Below are positions 42,960 through 54,534 of a DNA stretch of 64,000 bases, one piece after another. The DNA comes from Pomphorhynchus laevis (taxonomy: Eukaryota; Acanthocephala; Palaeacanthocephala; Echinorhynchida; Pomphorhynchidae). The translations under genes were made by a program, and so were the position numbers. The notes below the pieces were generated by a model. It was given only the letters and a program-made list of their open reading frames with translations, was not told where the DNA came from and searched no databases. Positions within the stretch are counted from its first letter, which is position 1. Every line of letters begins with the position of its first letter. The stretch is from contig WNNJ02003550.1 in assembly GCA_012934845.2 (NCBI GenBank), positions 44,693-108,692 of the forward strand, given 5' to 3'.

Positions 42960-44000
42960 AAAAGGTTTTATACGAACTTTCAATAACTGTCTCGATAATA
43001 TGTTTATCCTTAATGCCTCTCGTCCTCTTAACAAGCTGCATCTACTTATCAACTTCGTATCGACAAAAATATATGAGCTAATTGCAGAGCGCACAAAATA
43101 CAAAGAAGCGAATGGGATCCTGACCGAAACATTCGTCAAAGCACAAACATTATTCATGCTGGAAATCGCATGTCTACTAGAAATCAAGTATATAACGAAA
43201 TCATTAATGACTATATCCGTCAATTCAACATGCTATCTGAATACTGTGATTTTAAAGATGCCTCAGCGAAAGTACTAGCTGATGAATCAATTAGAGAGGC
43301 CTTCATTGCTGGCCTGAAGGATCCTCTTATTAGACAAACAATCTCAGTATAGAAGTCACTGACGCTCGAAATGGTGGTTAACAAAGCTCGAACAATGGAA
43401 ACGACGCATATAGAGCTGCAAAAATAAATACAGCTTACTCATATAGCAAATTAATTATTCGCCGTAACTAATAACTCAAACAATAACATTACTAAAGAAA
43501 ATCCTGACGATGAGGCCCTTCACGTATCAAAAATCATTCAACCAAGTCAGATCAACGATGCGAGATGATAATTCTAGTGAAGACACTCACATTATCGATC
43601 GAACTGTCCGTCTAAAGATGTAAATTATTTCAATTTGCATTAATCTTCGCTCTCGTTGATAGTGGCAGTTTAAGTAACTTTATGTCAACAGCTACACGAG
43701 ATCACCTCAACATATACCATAAACCATATATGTTGATCACCCATCAACATATGCCATAAACTGGCCGCAACCGATTAAAAATAAACAACAGTTGGACACT
43801 CTTATGTTAACATGCAAATTGAAGATATATTGTATCAAAGACTAAAGATCCTAGTGTTGCCTAATTTATGCTCTCCAGTCATTCTTGGTCAAAAACTCGT
43901 GAAAATAAATACGAAAATGACATTCATATACGGAGACAGATCAAAGCATGCATTATACCTGTGATATCTAGGCCATCAAAATGTCGACCCTCACCACATC
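42960..44000 (+). mobile_element. LTR retrotransposon gag-pol fossil
   Basis: Gag-like sequence near 43170-43352 (ends AFIAGLKDPLIRQTI, as in Ty3/gypsy gag), then a protease-like FALVDSGSLSNFM near 43650, and VLPNLCSPVILGQKLV near 43855. The order gag then protease fits a Ty3/gypsy-type element. No LTRs are visible. Heavily broken and old; outer limits are approximate. Confidence 0.6.
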
Positions 44001-45595
44001 TTTTTATAAAAGAGGTTTAGAGGGTCGACACACCTCTTTTTTCTAATAAAAAAGTAAAGTACAAATTTAATAAAAAATTCAAGCTTCGAGCTTTTCTATA
44101 AAAAACAATTAAGTTTTTAGAATTATCACGAGATATAGGCATTCAATAGATTTTAGTGAATGCTTCATTGTGATCGGCTTATATTTTAGATATAATAATG
44201 TAAAAAAGTTATTGTTTTAGCGATTTTTAGAAGACAATTATGACTATCTTGTAAAACATGTAAGCCAGACGCGAAAGAATGACGAATGCCGTTTCGTTAT
44301 CTCAATTCAAACAATTATTGGCTTGCATTTAATAAATCACACGATTCAATTCGCTACCACAAATACAACAATCATACAGCAGAAAGTATTCATGCGATTT
44401 CATACATCAGTCCAATGATCTAAGTAATTCGAATCAATTTGCTCTTCGTGTACATTATGCAAACTATGTGGAAACAAATGCAAGTTTTTACCAAATAAAA
44501 AATATTTTAAAATGTCCCAGCAGAATTGAACAAAAACCGTTCGATTTTAAAATAGAACGTCGCATTAAATATAAATTTAACTCAATACATGTAAATCTCG
44601 CAGTGATAAATGAAGCGAATATGTCTGCATTGATTCCACTTTGTCAAATCGTTACGAGAACAAATTTACAATAGCTTAGAGCAGTTCGTATTTAGGTAAA
44701 CCACTTTAAACAACGACTTATTTGTGAATTTTTCAAACGAAAATCGGTTATATTTATATTTTTAGTTTCTCCAAATGACGCTTTTATAAATTACTACGTT
44801 GAATGTCGAGGAACACTTATCTAAATATTAAGCATCCGTTGAATATAAATGCTAAATATTTAAGACCTCTAAAATAGTATTTAATTGCTGTCAAAGCAAA
44901 ATTCATTGCCTTTACAATTTCATACCCAGCAAGGCATGCTTGCAAAGTTCGAAAAAAGCAGTTTTAGTCAATAAGGTTTAGAATTTTACTATCGTGGTTT
45001 GCATTATACTTGCTTCCATTAAAGACACTCGAATCAGTACCACCTAATTCAAAGTCATCAACCAATTATCACTGGACAGAGAAATTTACATGTGATCATA
45101 TTAAAAAACGATGACGATATTAATCTTAATATTACGGCCTTGTCATCAATAGCCATTAGCAAATATCAAGAAGTGTTACTGTTACATAAAGAAATGCAAT
45201 AACTCGAACTTTTCATAGAAAAGATTTGTCCGCACTTGATTACTCTTTCAAGATTACTCAAAATTTTGCTGTAGTTGAAAATAAAGAAGATGACACTGTT
45301 TTTTTTATTGAAACTTAATAGAAAAATTCTCGAGTGTAAATCAATAGCAGAAAAATTTCATTATATTATGTATAGATAATCCATAATATACGGACAAAAT
45401 ATTTCGCCATAATATATTGTGGAGAAACCCACTCGCTTACGTATAAGTGCGTAGGCTCCATGTCATATCAAACCGTTTTGATCCCATCAAGTAGAATACA
45501 TGCATTATCCGAAGTAATGACTTCAATATTATCTTAAACCCTATGATTTTTCGATTTATCGTGGATTTATTTGATTTAATATCATGTTTAAAAGG
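44001..45595. other. Little recognised; possible extension of the LTR fossil
   Basis: A 68-codon open stretch at 44468-44674 and other short pieces show no clear family. They might belong to the decayed element upstream, but I cannot support it. Confidence 0.4.
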
Positions 45596-45600
45596 ATAAT

Positions 45601-45710
45601 AACTGTCAAGAAGGATATATACCTGTCAAATAGGATATATACCTGCCAAGAAGGATAGATAACTGTCAAGAAGGATATATAACTGTCAAGAAGGATATAT
45701 AACTATCAAG
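45601..45710 (+). repeat. 20-bp tandem repeat, about 5.5 units
   Basis: Unit AACTGTCAAGAAGGATATAT, with small changes such as CC for AA at the unit start. Confidence 0.9.
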
Positions 45711-45994
45711 AATAAATGTCAAGGACAACTCTCAAGGATATAACGATTCGTAAGAACACCAAATCATCTGTGAATCCTTTAACAGTTAATTAATAACCTC
45801 ATTATCGTATTATCCTTCATGTATTTGTAGTCTGTTAAGATGAAATGACACTCGTGAACGCAATCTATTCGAATAATTATAAACTGTAACCTAATAATGT
45901 TATGATTATCCAGCAAAACAAAGAATACGTTATTTAATCAGCTCAGACATAAATAATAGATAAGTATTTATAAATATACAGAAAACAAATATAA

Positions 45995-46270
45995 TAATAA
46001 ATCTAATCCCGAGATAGCCCAATACCCCATATACGCACTTGGGTTTTATCATTTAATGACAGATGATGATCCCGTTTCAGAGACCATCCAGCTTTCTTCA
46101 TGATACGTTTAGGTCTATCCAGGTAAGCTTTCGCCCACCAATTCACCGTAACGGTGAACCCATATATTTTACTCGACTCGTAAAGATGGGGAGTAGTTGG
46201 CTGCAAAAAAAAGGAGAGTGCATAGAGTTCCAGTCTTCTAAGTTTCTTTCTGGTGTCAGGGGCACCATCG
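45995..46270 (-). mobile_element. Jockey-like LINE copy C (RT C-terminal fragment)
   Basis: Matches the 3' end of ORF2 in copies D and E. On the minus strand SRVKYMGFTVTVNWWAKAYLDR is encoded around 46100-46170, where E has SRVKYLGFTVSVNW. It is cut off at both ends. Confidence 0.75.
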
Positions 46271-46274
46271 TCTT

Positions 46275-47035
46275 GCATATTTCGCTTTTTAATCTTTTAC
46301 TTGTTGTATTTCGACTCATCGACACATGTTGTAGGTCTTGTGGGAAGCTATATGCTTTACATGTTTTCCCGTTTTCGTCAATCGCATATAGTAAAAACCA
46401 TTGCTTTTATCTTTACTTAATTTAATAGTTCATCTTTTCATATTCAAAGCAAATTTGTTATCAATTTACTCTGGGAGAATCGCGCGATTTTAAATAAATA
46501 GTTCTTGTAATAAAACAGTGAACAGCTTATTTAATAATCAGATACTTTTATTTTGAGTGACAAATGCGTGCCAACGGCGGACTTACAAACCCACTAATAA
46601 CAATTAAGCAGACAAATTCAGTGTGTATGTTAAGAACATTCGTTAATATTGTTAGTTCAGTTCCATCGTTCAGTTCGTTCGTTCAATACGTTTGTTCAAT
46701 AATTTCATTCAGTCGGTTCGTTCAGCTCATTCGTTCAGACCTTTCGTTCAAACCGTTCGTTCAGATCGTACGCAAAGTCCGTTTGTTCATACCGGTTTGT
46801 TTAGTATGTTCATTTAGTAGGTGCATTCAGTCCGTACGTTCCGTCCAATCGATAAACGTGTCTTGTTTATACTACCCTCCATCTTTCTCAGCACAAGCTT
46901 AAGATCGGCCATTTCGGAGTTGAGATTAAATATACACGTTTATCATGTGCGAATATAATATACTCTTTTTTGTTTGTCATTTTCTTATTAACAGCAATTT
47001 TTAACCTCTCATCTAACAATGGATTAATCATTTGC
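46275..47035. other. No gene; TTCGTTCAG-rich stretch
   Basis: Between about 46650 and 46860 the sequence is full of variants of TTCGTTCAGT with no fixed period, a decayed simple repeat. Confidence 0.5.
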
Positions 47036-47040
47036 CACGC

Positions 47041-47660
47041 TACAACTAGCAACCTAGTTAAAAGCAACCACGTTAAAATCAGCCAAGTTAAAAGCAACCA
47101 AGTTAAAAGCAACCAAGTTAAAAGCAACCAAGTTAAAAGCAACCAAGTTTAAAGCAACCAAGTTTAAAGCAACCAAGTTTAAAGCAACCAAGTTTAAAGC
47201 AACCAAGTTTAAAGCAACCAAGTTTAAAGCAACCAAGTTTAAAGCAACCAAGTTTAAAGCAACCAAGTTTAAAGCAACCAAGTTTAAAGCAACCAAGTTT
47301 AAAGCAACCAAGTTTAAAGCAACCAAGTTTAAAGCAACCAAGTTTAAAGCAACCAAGTTTAAAGCAACCATGTTTAAAGCAACCATGTTTAAAGCAACCA
47401 AGTTTATAGCAACCAAGTTAATAACAACCAAGTTACTAGCCACAAAGTTACTAGCAACCAAGAGTCTAGCATCCAAGTTACTAGCATCCAAGTTACTAGC
47501 AACCAAGTTACTAGCAACCAAGTTACTAGCAACCAAGTTACTATAAACAAATTACTAGCAACCTAGTTACTATAAACAAATTACAAAATCCAAGTTACTA
47601 GCAGCCAAGTTACTAGCAATTTAGTTACTAGAAGCCAAGTTAAGAATAAACACAAATTTA
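47041..47660. repeat. 15-bp minisatellite, about 40 units
   Basis: Unit AGCAACCAAGTTTAA. The centre (about 47150-47380) is nearly uniform; the edges drift (AGTTAA, AGTTACT variants). Because 15 is a multiple of 3, long apparent open frames exist on both strands, reading NLVAL and VKSNQ repeats. Confidence 0.95.
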
Positions 47661-49735
47661 AAGTCGTTATATCTGTGAGGTCATTGATGCCGGCGAAATT
47701 TCGATGACTATTTTATTCTTCACGTGACTTTTATCCTATTCTTACGCAAACACCGATACGCTATATTGTAGTATTGTGGAACTCATCAGCTACTGATCTA
47801 ATACCTACGTATGTTTGTTTTATTAAACGTTGATTTATCTACGTTGCTTTATGCTTTCTGCAATACATACTTCATTGCTTTTTGCCAAAAAAGCATACGA
47901 GTCAATTGATTGTCAGATAACATTATGAAACCGAAACGGGAAACGTAAGTATTTGATCAATAGCTTACACGGCTCACTAATATGAAATTTAGCTTACTGT
48001 TGTCTGCGTGTATATAAGATTAAAGTAGAAGACAGAATTAAATAGTCATTAAAATGTTAATGATTACATAGTCTGCAAAGTTATATAAACTTAAAATTTG
48101 CAAGCAAACTACAGAGGACTTGTTTGAAAATAGAAATTAATTGCAAAAATAGAGATATTTTCAAATTGAATGTACAACTATCCCAAATATTTCTTAAACC
48201 TTCTGTTTAAACGCGGCAATGTTTTATTATCAACATTTATATACTTTCCTATCCTACCGTGCTGTTTAATATTCTGCTTGTATCCGCATATGAGGTTTCA
48301 TCTTTTTCCTTCTACATACCAAACTCATTCTTCCAGCTAGATTAAATATTACCAATTTATCTTAATTTATAATATTCCGTTATGATATCCCGTTTTGAGC
48401 GTTACCGTTGTAACAATAGTCACTAATCGTAGTACTGAAACCTTAAATCGTAAATAGATGTTTCGAAAAATGTCATTTAGAATAGTCTTAATCAGAAACA
48501 GCTTTGCTACGTAAATTGGTTTCTTCTTAATCTTAACTTAGTACATTTGTTTAATTTATACGTATGCTTTTTTAGTTTTATCTTGCCTAGAATCGATTTT
48601 TATGTTAGGCTTCAATTCTTTATCCAAACACATTTCATGTTTTTATTTTTGTCCGTGTCGTTATTGTATTTAACTTTTATATTCAATATAAACAAATTAA
48701 TGAAATCAAGTTTAAAAATAAATATTTATTAAATTTAGATGGATTAGTAATGAGCAAACTTACACGTACTTAGCTACAACAACCGATTTATTATTTAAAA
48801 ATGCCTTATCAAATTTGTAAGTATGTAGACGAATACAATTTACATAATACAGATTTACAGCGTCCTTGATTCAACACATGATTCTACAAATATCAATCTA
48901 ATTCCATTTCAGAGTAATAGTAATTAATGTTTATATAATATGAATTCTTTTATAGTATTGACTGTAGATATTTAAAAGCTTCTTGATAAATGTTACAAAT
49001 ATGTTTACATTTATTCAAACTTTGATGCATTAAAATTCAAATTAAAAATATTTTAATTATTTAAACGATTGCATACAAAAAAGAATCGAATAAAAATATA
49101 AAACTATCACAAGTGACAAGAGAAACATTTGATTGCAATTGAAATTAACCTAAATTATAAATATCTCAGCAATTTTAACATTAAATCTTGTTGCAGAAAC
49201 AAATATATCATAAACATATTTGCATAGATCTTATTGATGGTGAACGTCCGCTATTTCTTCCGTATAATTATTTACCAGCATATTGTTAAGAAATAGTATC
49301 ATTTCATGTTTCAGTGCTCTTATTACAGACAGTGTTTCGTAGTTCAATTATTATTCGTTCACGTCTTCTATAAATTTCCTAAGTTTCCTTTGAAGTCGAC
49401 GAATCGGTATCCTTGTATTTAGATACACAGGTAATAATTCGCAAATAAATTGAATACAGGAAGAGAGCTCTCTAATATCATGCATCATTGTTATCTTTGA
49501 ACGTTTTTCTTCGGGAAATGATAATGTTAATTCCTCAGAATTGTTTATTTATTTTATTGTTGTAAATTGTCTAAAAAACAAGCAAACATAAATAAACAAT
49601 TTTAAACAAATTTTACAAGCACATGTAATTTATGACATTATAGAAGTTTGTTTTTTAACTTTGTTATTTGAAGTTTCCCTTTTGTCAAAACGGTTAACGT
49701 GTTTCTAAATGAGGCTGGCATATTGTTTACAGTAT
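47661..49735. other. Nothing recognised
   Basis: AT-rich, with no open frame resembling a protein and no element copy I can identify. Confidence 0.5.
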
Positions 49736-49739
49736 TATA

Positions 49740-49870
49740 TATTATGATATCATTATATTATGATAGTATTATCATATATTATGACATATTGTATTATGTA
49801 TATTGTATCATATATATTATGACATATTGTTTACAGTACTATATATTATGATAGTATTATATATTATAAA
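49740..49870. repeat. ATATTATGATA-rich simple repeat
   Basis: Irregular tandem variants of ATATTATGATAGTATTAT and GACATATTGTTTACAGTA. Confidence 0.7.
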
Positions 49871-49994
49871 AAGCACTATTGATATTTGCGTAATATCTTT
49901 AAAATTGCATTGCGATTCCACGAAAACTATGACTCATTTTACTGATGTGATTTATTTGATTTTACATTTATAGAATAATGAGATCTATCATATG

Positions 49995-50095
49995 TTACTC
50001 AAATTGAATAGTGCAATCTGAGTAATAGTGCAATATGTTACTCAGATTTAATAGTGCAATCTGAGTAATAGTGCAATATTTTATTCAGATTGAAT
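49995..50095. repeat. 43-bp tandem repeat, 2.35 units
   Basis: Units at 49995-50037 and 50038-50080 plus a partial third. Each unit holds the inverted pair TTACTCAGATT and AATCTGAGTAA. Confidence 0.9.
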
Positions 50096-50164
50096 CATCC
50101 TTAACACTTCTAACCAAACCTTGACTTTATTATTGTAACATGTGCTCAAGGTTAAATTTTTAAT

Positions 50165-50415
50165 GAACTGGTAGACCTATACGTGAAAAATTGTTAGAAC
50201 ATGTTTGCACATGTAGGGATCCAAAAGACATTAAGTGTGCGGAAACACAGCATATCCAAGAAACATCACATCTATTGGATCTAGACAACTTTAGGATACT
50301 ACATAAATCAGTTGATAAAAATACAAGATTAGTTCTAAATGCATTGGCCATAAAAAGAGGTACATCCACTAATTTAAACGAAAACCAAACCAGTGCAGAG
50401 TTAATATTACATTGA
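50165..50415 (+). pseudogene. GIY-YIG endonuclease C-terminal fragment of a second PLE type
   Basis: Open from GRPIREKLLEHVCTC, then ETSHLLDLDNFRILHKS and TRLVLNALAIKRG, to a TGA at 50415. The H.....D.DNF.IL....RL..EAL.I pattern matches the end of C-terminal GIY-YIG domains in canonical (Penelope/Neptune-type) PLEs. The GIY and YIG strands themselves are missing. It differs from the AT-rich PLE family here, which has no C-terminal nuclease, so at least two PLE classes are present. Confidence 0.6.
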
Positions 50416-50802
50416 GCATAGTTGAATCACAATTTTATTTCAACCTATATTTACTTTTATTTTAATTTAATTATTTACTTTATTTGTGAATAGACTTCTT
50501 TAATTTTAAATAGAATGTATTTTTTTGCTCTTCAATTGTTATTGCGATTAAAATTTGTTTGGTTTTTAATTTTTTCTGTTTATGTTTATTTAATTTATTA
50601 ATTGTAATTGTAATTTTAATCCTTTCTTTTTCTTTCGTTGTTGTATATTGTGTATATATTTAATAAATAAATAAAGACTTTCTTAACTACACAAAAAAAA
50701 GAAAAAGAAACATGCAATAAACCAGATCAGACACAACAATAGAAAGTCAGTAGCTCTTCAGTCTTCTAACTCTTTTCTTCTTCTATGGCCTCAGGTCCAG
50801 GG

Positions 50803-50850
50803 GGATCTGAGCCCCCAACCGATCCAACACGCCGCCTTCCGACTGAACCA
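50803..50850 (-). promoter_or_regulatory. tRNA-like A and B boxes in the 3' UTR of LINE D
   Basis: On the minus strand TGGTTCAGTCGG (50850-50839) fits the Pol III A box and GGCTCAGATCC (50813-50803) fits the B box apart from small changes; their starts are 37 bases apart. Copy E has the same pair at the same spacing. Confidence 0.55.
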
Positions 50851-51473
50851 CCCGGGGTCTTTCACCCCCCGAAGAATCCAATCGGCGCGGACTATGCTGG
50901 GTAAACGAGAGACGAGGAGCTTAAGAAACCTTAGCCTTTGCTCTGGGGGACGTCCTCTTGAGAAGAAGACAAGTCCCGAGATAGCCTAGGTACCTCAAAG
51001 GCGCACCTGGATTTTCCCTTTCAATGACAGATGCTGAGCCCGTTTCAGGGACCACCTAGCTTTCTTCAGGATACGTTTAAGTCTATCCAGGTCAGCTTTC
51101 GCCGACCAGTTCACCGTAACGGTAGACCCCAGGTATTTTACTCGACTTGTGAAGGTGGGAAGTGGTTCAGATGCAAATATGGAAGAGAGCGCAGAGAGTG
51201 CTAATCTCTTAAGTTATTGCTTTGTAGCAGGTGTGCCATGAAAGACGACCACCTGCGATTTAGCTGAGGTAAAAATAAGATTGGACTTGGGTAATTGGTA
51301 TTTTAATCTTAAAACGAAACGGCTGATGTCAGAGACTACGTTTTTAAACCTATGTCCAGTGAACAGGGCTGTGGTGTCATCAGCGTACACCACAAGACGT
51401 TGTTCGCGTTTGAATATTTTAAAGAGTTCAATGGAGGCAGCAAGATATAAAATAGGAGAGATAGAGGAAAACC

Positions 51474-53243
51474 TTAAGGCGCACTCGTAATAGGGTAGAA
51501 CTGACGCGCATCAGGGTCGTCTTCATAATAAAACCGCTTGGTGTACAGCAGGATCTCCACCCTGTTCACAATTCTCGCAGGCAACCCGAGGGACCTGAGA
51601 GAAGAGATCACAAAAGGAATGGAGATGCGGTCAAATGCAGCAGAAAAGTCAAGGAAAACAGCCACAACTAGACGATGGCTATTATCCCGACAAAACTGCT
51701 CCACCTCACCAACTGCTGAATGGACCGAGCGACCTTTGACGAACCCATGAAAACCTGGAGGGATCAAATTACGCCTACTTAAATGGTCGCGGATTTTACG
51801 CGCAAGCGCTTTTTCGTAAATCGACACGAGGGCATTTTGAATCGAAATGGGTCGCAGATCTTTAGGGCATGAGCAGGATTTTTTCTTAGGAATAAAAACA
51901 CGCTTACTAATATTGATGCCTGCTACATCGGATGGGGAGGCTAAAAGCATTGTGACGGCCACCTCTCTTCTCTGATCAGCTGTCAAAAGCTGACAGACCC
52001 GAGTGGAAAGTGGAACGACGGATTTGGAGATGCCCGAGAGTTGACCACAGGAGTTAAGGATATCCGAAAGAGATAGATCCCTACTCCTGAAGTTACACCA
52101 AGGCGGGATTGGTTGAGGTGATAGAGTGGCTCCATAGTTGTGTAGGGCCAGTGACTCCTCTAAAACTTTATCAAGGCCTACATTCCCTATCCAACGCAAT
52201 GCTCTATCCTTCCAGCAAACAAACTTCTCCTTCTTGAAAATCTTCCAAAAGGAAGACTGAGAAGGATTAAGGCGAGCGATACTCGTCCTATCCCTACTCA
52301 GCTGGAACCTGTATCTAGTGCTCCAGTATTCATTCGAGAGGGCCTGTTTGGCGGAAGCAGAGAGATTAGGGAGGTTCAGTAATTTTGCTAGGACCTTGAG
52401 TTTTGTCGGAGTGGGATTGTATATACGACCTTTATAGGTAGTCGATAGAATCGCGGTAGCTTGCGAAAAGAGGTAGGTATTAAATTTGGTCAAACTCTCA
52501 TTTCCTATTAAGGGAAAGAGTTGGATAGCCGCTTGAAAGAGGGCCACTCTGATCGGATCAAAGTGAAACCTCCTTCGAAGCAACATATCTTCCTCAATCC
52601 TCCAACGAATTAGGTCATGAGAGGTGGACAATTGCTGGCGCGACTGCTCCGTGCAGAAGGGTTTTAACAACCACCTCGAGTGAAGCAGTAAAATGTCGAG
52701 GATAGAATTTGTTGATGTGCAATGAAAGGTAGGTGACGGGGGTTTGTGAATAAGATAACCGTTCCTAGCTCTGCGAAGTGCTGCATTGATCCAACGACCA
52801 GTTATGTCGTTGAAATCTCCAAGTAACATGTCATAACCGCTGTCAATAATACTATCCAGGAGGTCACGGTTCTTGTGAATTTCCCCTGGACGGATGTAGA
52901 CATTGGCTAGACTTATGCGTTTACCGTTCTTACTGAGTGAAACTACTAAACAAGACATGGCTGGACATGAGTAGTTTAATAGGAGGGAGGACCTTAAGGA
53001 GCACTTAACTAAGGTCAAGAGTCCTTGAGATGAAGAGGAGTGAGGTGGGGTTATGTACGGAGTATAGTGGGAACAAATATGCTTTGGGATAAATCGAGTA
53101 ATGTCCTGGGGGAGACGGATAGACCGCGTCTCCTGAAGGACTATAACATCTGCATCTCTACCAGATAGAAGTCTAAGGGCGGAAGCACCTCTTGAGTTCC
53201 ACTGAAGGATATTCAGTGAAAAAGGCTCACGAGTACTCTGCAT
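51474..53243 (-). pseudogene. LINE D ORF2, endonuclease and RT (part 1)
   Basis: 589 codons from an ATG 34 bases after ORF1. Endonuclease: LNILQWNSRGAS, VLQETRS, NVYIRPGEIHKNR, LLGDFNDITGRWI, STSHDLIRWR. RT: DLRPISIQNALVSIYEKALA, GFVKGRSVHSAVGEVEQF, VVAVFLDFSAAFDRI (motif A). The frame ends just before motif B, and the rest (QGFPLSPILYLAAS, VVYADDTTALF with intact aspartates) lies in another frame downstream to about 50985, so one frameshift separates two good halves. Confidence 0.88.
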
Positions 53244-53276
53244 TGTGATGGATTAGTTGGATGGGGGATTGCCTAC

Positions 53277-54498
53277 CTAGACAAAGCTAGGTGCAGGAAG
53301 GTTGCCCTTCCCACCACTAGCCCCCTCCAAGGAAGGTACTTGCCCCTGGGCAGTATCTTCATTTCCCCTATTAGTCTTCTGTTGGATTAGCTTCCCAATC
53401 TTGAGCGGGGGAACGGCATGGGCTGAAGCCCCTCTCTTTTTCGACTCCGGAACCGAGGAAACAGGAAGCACAGGATTAGTCCCGATAACGGTTAGGATAG
53501 AGCGTACTAACTCCTTCATCTGCCGAAGAGCATTCGAAGTCTTTAAGTCGATAATCCGTAGAATCTCAGCGTCATCCATACGTGGAGCTGCAGTGACCGC
53601 GAAGGACTTGGCCGGATTGGGCGTTTTCAACAAGAATAATTGTCTATATTCTTTGAATAGAGAGCATTTCCTGCTCCAAGCAGGATGGCACCCCCCGCAA
53701 TTCGAGCAGGAAAGGGGGCCTCGCAGCGATCGGTAGTTGTAAGAGAAGGACAGCTGGTGGAGCTACAGACCCCACACGAAAGGGTCCCACTGCAGCTGGA
53801 GGCCCAGTGTCCCCATTTGTGACACCGGCTGCAGTGGGGATAGGTCAGATCATCCCTCTCTGTGATCGTGAATTTAATATTAAAACCCATAAAGGGATTC
53901 GACGTAGAATTAGACAGGGATTCAGCAATATTTACGGGAGCATTGCAAAATCCAACCGGGATAGGGTTCCCGTCCTTACCCCGGATTGACCTCAGATTGG
54001 TGACCTTGAATTTTGCCATAAAAGAACGTATATCTTCTTCTTCCATTGAACAGGGAAGATTTGAAACTTTTAGCGATGCTAGGATAGGCTTGGATGAAAT
54101 TTCACCATATTCAGCTAAATTGGCGGAGAAGTACTCCATGTAGTTTGCGGCAAGGTCATTCGAGACAAAAGAGATCTTCACCTCCGCAGGGTGTAACCTA
54201 ACAGAGTTAAATAGAACTCTGTTCTGAAACTGTTTGGTGAAGGATCTCAAAAATTTGTTGTAGAGATCGTGTTTTTCAGTCGGTTTCTTAACTTTAATTA
54301 TCACCAAATTCTTTAATTTAGGATGGGGGGAAGCACCTCCCTATCACCTGATACCATAGAAAAATTACTAACCTTGTTACTTGGATCTGTAGTTAGATTT
54401 ACCTTTAATTTGTCTTTTTTTGTAGGATTATCGTTGATTTTTGAATGATTTTTGCTGCTATCGTTTGATAGCTCCGACATTACTTGTACATTGTTCAT
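53277..54498 (-). pseudogene. LINE D ORF1 (zinc-knuckle nucleic-acid-binding protein)
   Basis: Three open pieces: 54498-54313 (N-terminal, low complexity, S/N/K-rich), 54307-53627 and 53633-53277. The middle piece holds an RRM-like fold region (LASLKVSNLPCSMEEEDIRS, then VTNLRSIRGKDGNPIPVGFC) and the zinc knuckle CSRCHKWGHWASSC followed by a CGVCSSTSC motif. The last piece is a helix-rich, basic tail. ORF1 proteins of this class bind element RNA. It is broken by two frame changes. Confidence 0.8.
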
Positions 54499-54534
54499 TT
54501 GTATATATTTCGTTTGTTACTTTTGCATTACTGA

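Larger units (their letters stand above)
50655..54530 (-). mobile_element. Jockey-like LINE copy D, nearly whole
   Basis: A two-ORF non-LTR element on the minus strand: ORF1 (54498 to 53277) with zinc knuckles, ORF2 (53243 to about 50885) with AP endonuclease and RT, then a 3' UTR with a tRNA-like block and an A/T-rich end near 50655. Breaks I can see: a frame change between the first two parts of ORF1, one near the end of ORF1, one in ORF2 near 51490, and two stops near 50990. No RNase H domain is seen. The family looks closest to the jockey superfamily. GC-rich relative to flanks. Confidence 0.88.

Noticed and set aside
46563-46902. A 112-codon frame with repeated FVQ and SVQ
   Set aside because: It arises from a decayed TTCGTTCAG simple repeat, with no sign of selection.
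47054-47536. 160-residue minus-strand frame made of NLVAL repeats
   Set aside because: It is a by-product of a 15-bp tandem repeat whose unit length is a multiple of three.
47041-47660. Regular repeats that could suggest a CRISPR array
   Set aside because: Units are contiguous with no spacers, and the surroundings are eukaryotic.
50788-50875. A genuine tRNA gene
   Set aside because: A and B boxes are present, but no complete acceptor stem or seven-base anticodon arm can be drawn, and the block is part of a LINE 3' UTR in two copies.
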